Below are positions 7,807-14,790 of a DNA stretch of 44,996 nt, piece after piece. The stretch is from the NCBI GenBank assembly GCA_005792545.1, contig SXRM01000157.1:1-44996 (forward strand), written 5' to 3'. Position 1 is the stretch's first letter. Every line of letters starts with the position of its first letter. The translations under genes were made by a program, and so were the position numbers. The notes under the pieces were generated by a model. The model did no database searches, had not been told where the DNA came from, and was given only the letters and a program-made list of their open reading frames with translations. This stretch comes from Pseudomonadota bacterium (GTDB lineage: Bacteria > Myxococcota_A > UBA9042).

Positions 7807-8889
7807 TCAGTCGAGGTCGTCGTCGCTGTCGCCGACCTTGGCCCACCACGCGTCGGCTTGCACCGATGCTGCGCGCGCAAGCTGCTCGTCGGGCACCACG
7901 CAAGAAGCGTCGAAATGGGCGCACACGGGTCGAGCCAGGTCGTCCAAGTCTCGCAGCGCAAGGTCGGCGCGGCCGCGCACTGCTGTCGGGGCAAGCATCG
8001 CCCGCGCACTCTCGAGGTCGTCGCGCTGCCGCAGGCACACTGTCAGCGCCTTGGCAAACGCAGCCGCGGGCAGATCTTCGCTGTCGAGCAGGCGAGCAAG
8101 CTTCTCGCGCAGCCGCTCCGCACGTACGCACAGGAGCGTGACGGTGGTAGCGACGTCCTTGACGGACAGCCCCGACGCCCAGGCGACTTGCGGTGGAATC
8201 GTCGACAGCTGCGCGGTCAACTCTGCACTGGACGGAATGCGGTCGTCGCTGGCGAGGCGCAGGGTGTGGCCTGCAGCTGCCAACAGGTCCACGGGGTCGC
8301 CCGTCGCTGCCAGACGGTTCGTCTCCGCCGCCAGCCAAGCATCCCCAAGCGACCACTGGGCCAGCGGGGCGCTCAGGGTCGGCAATGAAAAAGCGACGGT
8401 CACGGACTTGTGGAAACACTGCAGCGCTACGGAACCGTCCAACTGCGGCACCACCCGCAATCGAAACAGTCCGTTGTTGTCGTCCGCAGCCTCGACATCC
8501 AGAGCCGCCGGCAGCCCGGCAACATCCGCGACGATGGCGTCGCCACAGGCTTGCACAGGCGCATCTGGCATCGGCGCAGCGACCCGACACGGCGCGGCCC
8601 GTTTTCGCGAGATATGCAACAGCTGCGGGTTATCCGCCGCGCGGAACACCTCCCAGCCAGCGGTGCGCACATCCCCGGCTGCGGCGCGATGCAGGTGGCC
8701 GGTTTGGCGCGCGTCGGCCGAATTGGCCGGCAAGAGTGCAACCAGCATCGGCAATGCGAGGCGCGAAGCGCCGACAAAACCCTCTTGGCGCGCGTCCACT
8801 GCCGGTGCCGGCAACACGGTGCTCGCCACGGCCAGCCATTCGTCCGGATCGGCGGCTGACAGCTGCTTGATGTCGTTTGGACTAGGCAT
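7807..8889 (-). CDS. Hypothetical protein upstream of the Lon-like protease
   Basis: A 360-residue protein I do not recognise. A central segment is beta-rich (NGLFRLRVVPQLDGSVALQCF), the C-terminal half is helical, and the tail is strongly acidic (GDSDDDLD). The ATG at 8889 follows GAGGG at good spacing. It sits 41 bp upstream of the Lon-like gene and 87 bp downstream of the sigma-like gene, so the three are probably co-transcribed. By position it could be the protease's substrate or an inhibitor of the sigma-like protein, but nothing in the sequence proves either. Confidence 0.65.
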   Translation of the reverse strand: MPSPNDIKQLSAADPDEWLAVASTVLPAPAVDARQEGFVGASRLALPMLVALLPANSADARQTGHLHRAAAGDVRTAGWEVFRAADNPQLLHISRKRAAPCRVAAPMPDAPVQACGDAIVADVAGLPAALDVEAADDNNGLFRLRVVPQLDGSVALQCFHKSVTVAFSLPTLSAPLAQWSLGDAWLAAETNRLAATGDPVDLLAAAGHTLRLASDDRIPSSAELTAQLSTIPPQVAWASGLSVKDVATTVTLLCVRAERLREKLARLLDSEDLPAAAFAKALTVCLRQRDDLESARAMLAPTAVRGRADLALRDLDDLARPVCAHFDASCVVPDEQLARAASVQADAWWAKVGDSDDDLD

Positions 8890-8976
8890 AGGATCCCTCG
8901 CAGCCAAAACGAGCTGCGTGGCAACGGGTGTAGACGTTGATACCCCGGATAATCTGACAGGCTTGCGCTGCAGTCA

Positions 8977-9747
8977 TCACCGCCGCCTTTTGAGCAGCAG
9001 CAGCCAGCGGTCGATGTCGGCGACCTCGTCCGGCGTCAGCATGTACTCTGGACGCAGCGGACTGCGCAGCATAGTCGCCATGCGATGGGCGGTGGCGCTG
9101 ATGCGCCCACGCAGGCGACAGTGCCGCTGGTACATCGAATCCCGGGCAGCTTTGAAACCCGGGTCAGAGCGATCGAGGTCGACAATGGCGGCTACGCTGG
9201 TGTGGCCGGTTTGCAGGCCAATCATCTCGGCAATGGCCAGTCGACCCTCTTGGGTCATGCGATCAGCGTGTTCCGGACCAGCCGCTTTGGCCAGCCGTGG
9301 GATGATGCTGTCAATCACGTTGCGCGCAATGTCACGCAAGAAGTCTTCATCTAGCGGTGGAGCGGCCGGTCCCGCGGGCGATACGGCCTCCAAATCACCA
9401 TCTGGCGCTGCTTTCTCGTTGTCCCGGCTCTGCAGCTTGCGAATCTGGTCTGCCTTGACGCTGCGGACGGTCAGCCGCAGGTATTCGCCGCATTGGCTGT
9501 CGGCAATCTTGGCCTGGGGACCGTCGGGCAACGCCTCAGCCGCGCAATCAGGTGCGACTGCTAGCAGTCTTCTGATGGAGGCATTGACGATGTCGTCGCT
9601 CGACATCTCCCGAATCGGGTTGCCACGGCGCACAAAGGGCAATAATGCCTCGCGGATTGTCGCCTCGGCCAGTTGCAGGGTTGCCTCGTCCGCGATGTCG
9701 CCGCGCAGGCGGCGAGTCAGCACATGCATGGCGTGGTGCAACCTCAT
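8977..9747 (-). CDS. Possible sigma-70/ECF-like factor
   Basis: The 256-residue product resembles a divergent sigma factor. SSDDIVNASIRRLLAV followed by EYLRLTVRSVKADQIRKL matches the region 2 layout of ECF factors (DDIVQE... then YLRTVARNLAIDLLR). A Pro/Ala linker leads to a C-terminal helical part that could be region 4 (EGRLAIAEMIGLQTG). Its ATG (9747) overlaps the stop of the DUF3800-like gene as ATGA, with GGAG upstream. The frame is open further upstream, but the overlap favours this start. The family call is tentative; it could be another helical DNA-binding protein. Confidence 0.45.
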   Translation of the reverse strand: MRLHHAMHVLTRRLRGDIADEATLQLAEATIREALLPFVRRGNPIREMSSDDIVNASIRRLLAVAPDCAAEALPDGPQAKIADSQCGEYLRLTVRSVKADQIRKLQSRDNEKAAPDGDLEAVSPAGPAAPPLDEDFLRDIARNVIDSIIPRLAKAAGPEHADRMTQEGRLAIAEMIGLQTGHTSVAAIVDLDRSDPGFKAARDSMYQRHCRLRGRISATAHRMATMLRSPLRPEYMLTPDEVADIDRWLLLLKRRR

Positions 9748-10844
9748 GCGAGCTCCGCGGCCCAGGCGCGGGCCTGGCTTGCGGCCCATGGGCGGCATGA
9801 TTTGAGGTCCGGTGCTCCTGGGCGCGGGTGCAGACCCTGGTCGCGGTGATGGTCGATGTATGCCTGCGCCGGACCGCCGGCGGCGACGCATGAGCGCTCA
9901 ACTTCGGGCCAGAAGGTAAGGCCGGTTTCCTGGGTTAGAGCGGCTGCCAGAGAGACATAGTCGGCGGTCGCGCCATTGCGCAAGACCCGGCCAGCCGCGT
10001 TCGCCAGGCGATCGGCGAGCACAAAGCTTGCGTGTGCATCGTCTGAGAACGTGGTGACTTCGACGGGAATGACCCTTACGAGTTGACCCGCGCGCCTGCG
10101 TTCGCGCTGCGGACTGCCGGTCGCCAGGGTCGCGGCGGCGTGTAGATGCCGTAAGTGGAGCCCGGTCTTGCCGATCGAGTTGTCAATAACGTCTCGGTCA
10201 AGCACGTGCAGGTGAAGCTCGGTGGATTCCAGCCCTTGAACCGGCTCGGTCAGCGCCAGGTCCACTGCCCGGCCGACGGTGACGGGAAGCAAAGCAAGGT
10301 AGCGGTCTCGTTGCGCGCCATCGAGTATGGCACTTTCGGCCGCAATGACCGCGGCAACCGACCGAGCGTGCACAGCAAACTGCGCCAACCAGGCTGTCAG
10401 GAACGACAGAACCTGACTCTGTCGCACCTCAAGCGGCTCAAGTCCTTCCGGGTCGTGTATCCAGGCCGCGCGCTCGATCTCCTGGACCCACTCCAGCTTG
10501 GGACGGCGACCGACGCGCAATGCCTCAAAGGACTGACGCCAAGCCTGTTGAGCGTGCGGTCGCACCTTCTCTGCCAGCTGGTCCGCGGGTTCGCGCCAAA
10601 ACGCCGCTGGGGCGTCCGAGCGCGGCTCTGCGGCATGCCATAGAGCCCACATCACGCCCCGGTTCAGGTGCGCGGCGTGCCACGGCCACGGCACTTCCGG
10701 CGCAAACTCAGCGGCCGCAGCGCGCAAGCGTGGGGCGACATGCGCATGCAACCGCTCGTCGCCGAATAGTCCGCAGACCGCGACATCGCGGGCACGTGCA
10801 TCGCTGAAGTCGCCGGTCTCGTCGATGTAGAGCGCAAGGGGCAT
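9744..10844 (-). CDS. DUF3800-like protein (RNase H-fold)
   Basis: The 366-residue protein opens with MPLALYIDETGDFSDARAR, the DUF3800 hallmark strand with the D-E-x-G-D motif of an RNase H-like fold. Further acidic/His segments (LHLHVLDRDVIDNSI, then HASFVLADRLANAAG) correspond to the later core where the family has 'LQLADLIAG'. DUF3800 proteins are frequent in defence islands and are predicted nucleases or nucleic-acid binders. It is the first gene of the Lon operon and overlaps the next gene by four bases. No clear ribosome site is seen. Confidence 0.6.
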   Translation of the reverse strand: MPLALYIDETGDFSDARARDVAVCGLFGDERLHAHVAPRLRAAAAEFAPEVPWPWHAAHLNRGVMWALWHAAEPRSDAPAAFWREPADQLAEKVRPHAQQAWRQSFEALRVGRRPKLEWVQEIERAAWIHDPEGLEPLEVRQSQVLSFLTAWLAQFAVHARSVAAVIAAESAILDGAQRDRYLALLPVTVGRAVDLALTEPVQGLESTELHLHVLDRDVIDNSIGKTGLHLRHLHAAATLATGSPQRERRRAGQLVRVIPVEVTTFSDDAHASFVLADRLANAAGRVLRNGATADYVSLAAALTQETGLTFWPEVERSCVAAGGPAQAYIDHHRDQGLHPRPGAPDLKSCRPWAASQARAWAAELA

Positions 10845-11042
10845 GGCCGGCAGCGTAGGCCGGCACTGCCCTGGCGTCAATCTACGCCGTCGCCGCCTCA
10901 GCACTGATCGCCAGCAACCGGCGCAAGCTTCTGCGCGGTGGTTTGTGGCCCCGGCACGGACCATTGACCTGTTTGCGAGTAGACCTTCGGCAATGCACGT
11001 CGCTGGCGCTGACGGGCCGAGTCCAGAAACAGGCCAATTTTA

Positions 11043-12489
11043 TTTCACTTCACCAAGCGGACGTGCAGTCGGGTGGCAGCCCGGCGCACATCAGCTTGTG
11101 GCGACGGTCCGACGGCGCACGCCGGCCATCGCCTCCTCGACCAAGTTCTTGAGCATGTCCGCGATGTCGCCGAGCAGCGACTTCCACGGCGTTTGCCGTT
11201 TCTCGTCCGAGCGTTGCGTCACGCTGCGAAACACGCTGAGCATGGTGTAGACCAGGCGGCGCAGCAGTTGCACGACCACCATTGCGCGGGGCTGTAGCAC
11301 CCAAGGCCGCTTGTCCTCTTCAAAAATGCGGTCGAAGGTGTTGTGGCACTCGTTCTCGACCGCCCACCGCCGACGAATCAAATCCAGCCACTGCTGGGCT
11401 GTCAGTGACTGTGGCTTCAAGCTGCTGATGTAGTAGCGGTTTTCTACCGTCCGCGTGCCGAGCAGGGCATCCTCGCGAACGCATTCGATCCGGACGACGG
11501 TCTGCAAGTGCGTCCAGTCGAGCCAACTTTTCATGTTGTCCGTCAGCCAGATCGAGCGCGTGACCCTTTCACTGCCGTCCCTGTCTACCGTCTGTGCCAG
11601 GCGCGTCTCGGTCGGCGCACGCCCAAGCAACCGCTCGGCCTCGGCGCGCAGGGTCGGTTGGCCGTCGGTCAGGCAGAAGACGTAGTCCAATTCGTTCGCC
11701 CTGAGGTAGTTGGCGTTCTCCAGGCTCGCAGCGCCGCTGTCGTACAAGACGACGTCGAACAAGGACCGGCCGTAGGCGGTGAGCAAACCGTCGACCGCGC
11801 CCTGAAAGACCCCGCATTCATTGGTTTCAGCGGGAATCGGGTGCGCGTCGATGCAGGGCACGCCGGACGCAAACGGCAGGCACGCGGTGATGGTGCGCAC
11901 GGTCGCGCGGCCAGTCTTGCTGTTGATTTGCCCGTAGTTCTCGGGATACGCATTGCCGTCCAGCAGCCAGCTTGACGTACCTTTGCCGTCGAGCGAGGCA
12001 ACGCGGAGCGGGAAGTGGTGGACAATCTGCTTGCTCCGCAGCGCAGTCTTGATCAACTGGCGAAGAAGTTTGCGGATTTCGGACGGCTCCAGGGCCAGGA
12101 GCAGGTCTCGCATGGTCGTGTCAGGCACGCGCCGCAGGATGCCCAGGCGTCGCCGCGTCGAACGGCTGAACTTCGACGACAGGGTCTCCGTCTCTGCCAG
12201 CGACTTGCAACCGGCGGCCATCCCTACCGCGACGGTGGTCAGCAACTTGCGAATTGGCCACATTGTCTTGCCCTTGCGCGGGTCGCGCAGGCCCTCGAAG
12301 TTGAGTTGGTCGAGCCGCGTCGCAAGCAGCCCAGCCAGGCGCTTGTTCAAACGGGAAATTGCTTCCTTCATGTAGACTTCCATGTTCACGGTTGCCGGTC
12401 GGCGAACTTTGCCCCATGCTCAGGCCGCCTGCCGGTGCTGCGGAGCGCCGGGCCTGCCAGCCCGTACGTCCGCTTGGTTACACCGTGAA
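11043..12489 (-). mobile_element. ISAs1-like insertion sequence, about 1.45 kb
   Basis: The two flanks of the transposase gene are inverted copies. ACCAAGCGGACGT reads forward at 11052-11064 and its complement is at 12466-12478; similarity extends inward to GCGCCGGGC (12446-12454) against CCCGGCGC (11080-11087). The outermost bases are less conserved, so the exact ends are approximate. A target duplication was not found. It lies between the DUF3800-like operon and the 12524-13150 gene. Confidence 0.6.
11091..12389 (-). CDS. ISAs1/IS4-type DDE transposase
   Basis: The 432-residue transposase shows a DDE core: first Asp in RVASLDGKGTSSW, second in DVVLYDSGAASLEN, and the Glu segment RRRWAVENECHNTFDRIFEED, close to the 'HW.VEN..H...D..F.ED' pattern of ISAs1 and related IS4-superfamily elements. 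An N-terminal segment (DPRKGKTMWPIRKLLTTVAVGMAAG) is also typical. GTG at 12389 is the longest start; ATG at 12383 and 12371 are alternatives. No frameshift or internal stop is seen, so it could be active. Confidence 0.8.
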   Translation of the reverse strand: MNMEVYMKEAISRLNKRLAGLLATRLDQLNFEGLRDPRKGKTMWPIRKLLTTVAVGMAAGCKSLAETETLSSKFSRSTRRRLGILRRVPDTTMRDLLLALEPSEIRKLLRQLIKTALRSKQIVHHFPLRVASLDGKGTSSWLLDGNAYPENYGQINSKTGRATVRTITACLPFASGVPCIDAHPIPAETNECGVFQGAVDGLLTAYGRSLFDVVLYDSGAASLENANYLRANELDYVFCLTDGQPTLRAEAERLLGRAPTETRLAQTVDRDGSERVTRSIWLTDNMKSWLDWTHLQTVVRIECVREDALLGTRTVENRYYISSLKPQSLTAQQWLDLIRRRWAVENECHNTFDRIFEEDKRPWVLQPRAMVVVQLLRRLVYTMLSVFRSVTQRSDEKRQTPWKSLLGDIADMLKNLVEEAMAGVRRRTVATS

Positions 12490-12498
12490 TTCTGCGCG

Positions 12499-12523
12499 AA
12501 GTGGCCCGGCAGGCCACTTTTTT
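12499..12523 (+). terminator. Hairpin with T-run at the right side of the IS
   Basis: AAGTGGCC-CGGCA-GGCCACTT is a perfect 8-bp hairpin (12499-12519) followed by a run of six T ending at 12523. In plus orientation it is a textbook intrinsic terminator. It lies between the IS end and the stop codon (TAG, 12524-12526) of the minus-strand gene to its right, so it could insulate that gene from the IS. Confidence 0.55.
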
Positions 12524-13150
12524 CTACATGCGAATTTGTGCATCGGCGCCGCTCAAGGGCCGACGCTTGCAAGGGATCTTGGCGACTCGGGATTTTTGCC
12601 GGCGTCGGCTGGGGCGGCAATCAGGGCTGGTCGCCGCCTGCGCCCACCCGCCGTCGCCACCGAGCCGGTCCAGGTCCAGTTCGGCCCGAGCCTCGACCAC
12701 CGCATCCATCGCGGCCCGCCAGGCGGTTGTCTCGCCTCGGGACCCGTAAACCGTCGGGAGCGGACGTCGCCGGAGCATGGGCGGTACGTTGCGCAGACTG
12801 TCCTCAAGCAGGACCAGCAACTCCGCGTGCTCTTCGCACAGCAGTGTCAGCGCCGGCGAGTGCTCGAAGGCCCCGGCGTGCAGGTTGCGCTCCATCGCTA
12901 TCGCCGCGGTGAGCAGTGGAACCATCGTAGTCCAGGCTTCGCTGTGGTCAGCCAGCAATTCTACCGTGCCGCCGCGCAAGCCAGCCAGCCATCGCGCTCT
13001 GCCTTCGCGGTAGTGGCGGATCGCATCGTCGAGAGCCGCCGGGCAGGCCGTGGCGCGCATCAAGCGGGCCGCCGAATCGCCAGCGTGCAGGGACTCGGTG
13101 GCGCGGGACCAGTGCAGCAGGTAGGCGAGCGGGGCGCGGTCGCGAGGCAT
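12524..13150 (-). CDS. Hypothetical helical protein, 208 residues
   Basis: Family not recognised. It is almost entirely helical, and the last 35 residues are basic and low-complexity (SRRRQKSRVAKIPCKRR). The ATG at 13150 has GGAG six bases upstream. It diverges from the CARF-deaminase gene across 199 bp, so the two may share a regulatory region. Its stop directly abuts the hairpin next to the ISAs1-like element. The odd basic tail could mean the original C-terminus was altered by that insertion. Confidence 0.5.
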   Translation of the reverse strand: MPRDRAPLAYLLHWSRATESLHAGDSAARLMRATACPAALDDAIRHYREGRARWLAGLRGGTVELLADHSEAWTTMVPLLTAAIAMERNLHAGAFEHSPALTLLCEEHAELLVLLEDSLRNVPPMLRRRPLPTVYGSRGETTAWRAAMDAVVEARAELDLDRLGGDGGWAQAATSPDCRPSRRRQKSRVAKIPCKRRPLSGADAQIRM

Positions 13151-13349
13151 AGGGACTCCGGGTGGCCGCAAGGGCCGGGGCTGTGGACGGTTGAGCGGCG
13201 GTTTATCTGACAGCTTGGGTCAAGGCAGGGCAGGTCAGGTATGCCCGCCCCTCGGCAGCCGCAGGCGTCGGCAACAGGTAACGCTTGCCAGCAGGACGCG
13301 ACGGCGCTTAGGCTCGCTGGCCCGCGAGGCGGCCAACGGAGGACCATCG

Positions 13350-14639
13350 ATGACCACCCAAACCGAGGCCCAGCCACGCCACGCCGTGCTGGTCCACCAC
13401 ATCGGCCACCACGACCTGTACCTCATCGCGAACAATGGGAGCGGTCGCAACTGGACCGTGGCCCTCAAAGGCCGCGCCATGCTGCGGCGTACCCGGCAGA
13501 TCGCGGAACTCCTGGCGAGTCGCGACCAACCGTCCACATGGGCCCAGCTTGAGCGCCAAACTGCGACCCTGCCGTTGCCCGCTGCGTTGCCGTGTAGCGT
13601 CGCCGACTTTCGGGAACCTCCAGGAAGCATGGAGGAACTGGAGCCGACCGACGCGGTCTCAGCCACCGCTGTGCGGTTTCCCTTGCTGCAGGCAGCGCTT
13701 GCCGCGTTTGATAGTAGGACTCAGGGCGACTGCGTCCGCACGCTCGTGCTGACGTGGTCGCCATCGCTGCCACCTCATTCGGACAGCGTCGTTGAAGTGG
13801 CGCACCTGCTTGAGCGCGCAGCCCCGCTGTTGTCGCCTGGCCTATCGGTCGTCGCTCTGGCGCCGCCGGTCGGTGATCCGTTCCGGGTTGGGCCGATGGA
13901 GGGGTATGTCAGCGAGAGCCTCGTGCCTTGGTTCGATCGGCAATTGGTCGAATTGCAACGCCAAGACGCCAAAAGCAGACTCGCCGTGTACCTATCGCAC
14001 AACACCGGCACCTCTGCGGCGATTTGGGTGCTGACCAATGCTCTGCGACACCTCAAGCCTGCGTTAGTGGCGATCCCAAAGTGCCGCGTTCGGCCGATTA
14101 CGGGCGAAGTGTTCACGGCAGAGGTGCACGAAGAGACCTGGGTCGACGCCGCTCCAGCGCGCGATGCGGCCAGTGTCGCCAGCCAGGAGTTCGCAATGGC
14201 CATCGACGAGCTTCAGCGCTGGAAGGCCGCCTACGTCGAGGCGATCAGGTCGCCGCACCATGAACTCGGCAGTTTCTGGCTGGCAAAGAGCAGTAAGCCG
14301 GTGCTGGCGGTCGTCGTGTGCCGTATCGCGGACGGGTCAATGCGAGCGTTTCGCGGTTGCAACATGGAGGTATCGCTGCCAACCGGGTCGCTGTGTGCCG
14401 AGCGCAACGCCATCAGTTCTGCGCTGGCAGCGTACCCGGCAATGCGCCGCCAGGATGTCGCCTGCGTGGCCGTCTACGGCGGACAGTTGGGTGACAAGCG
14501 CTTCGACAATCCGCTGGAGCCGTGCGGGGTTTGTCGCGAGTGGTTGCTCAAGATTGCAGAGATCAATCCGCACTTTCGGGTGATTACGTTTGCCGATGAT
14601 GAGGCAACACGGGTGCATGTGCGGCCGGTGGAGGGTTGA
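13350..14639 (+). CDS. CARF-like domain fused to a cytidine-deaminase domain
   Basis: The first about 250 residues look like a CARF sensor. They include an N-terminal strand-loop HAVLVHHIGHHDLYLIA, matching the LGxTDL signature of the other CARF proteins in this window, and a second motif YLSHNTGTSAAIWVLTNAL around 215-233. The C-terminal about 130 residues are a zinc deaminase: C349-A-E351 in GSLCAERNAIS and P391-C-G-V-C395 in EPCGVCREW, a complete Cys/Glu/Cys/Cys set as in tetrameric cytidine deaminases. ATG 13350 follows GGAGG. This suggests a nucleotide-modifying effector switched by a cyclic oligonucleotide. The deaminase call is firm; the CARF call is moderate. Confidence 0.7.
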   Translation: MTTQTEAQPRHAVLVHHIGHHDLYLIANNGSGRNWTVALKGRAMLRRTRQIAELLASRDQPSTWAQLERQTATLPLPAALPCSVADFREPPGSMEELEPTDAVSATAVRFPLLQAALAAFDSRTQGDCVRTLVLTWSPSLPPHSDSVVEVAHLLERAAPLLSPGLSVVALAPPVGDPFRVGPMEGYVSESLVPWFDRQLVELQRQDAKSRLAVYLSHNTGTSAAIWVLTNALRHLKPALVAIPKCRVRPITGEVFTAEVHEETWVDAAPARDAASVASQEFAMAIDELQRWKAAYVEAIRSPHHELGSFWLAKSSKPVLAVVVCRIADGSMRAFRGCNMEVSLPTGSLCAERNAISSALAAYPAMRRQDVACVAVYGGQLGDKRFDNPLEPCGVCREWLLKIAEINPHFRVITFADDEATRVHVRPVEG

Positions 14640-14790
14640 CACGAGCGCCGTTGGCGCCAGGCTTGCGCCGACCAGGGCCGCCGAAATCTGCCGCGCGGCG
14701 CGTTGTTGCGTCGCTTGACGCCGCCCTTGGGCCGGGCGATGGTTGGCCGCGGTGCTTCTGGGACGACAGCTTTGCCAAGGAGCGTGGGAG

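Noticed and set aside
6191..9747. Calling the protease operon a CalpL/CalpT/CalpS system
   Set aside because: I see no SAVED sensor domain on the protease, and the sigma-like call is weak, so only an analogy is proposed.
5934..9805. Very long plus-strand open frames opposite the Lon-like operon
   Set aside because: They are antisense products of high GC codon use: no ribosome sites, Ser/Arg/Ala-rich low complexity, while the minus strand has recognisable domains and ordered overlaps.
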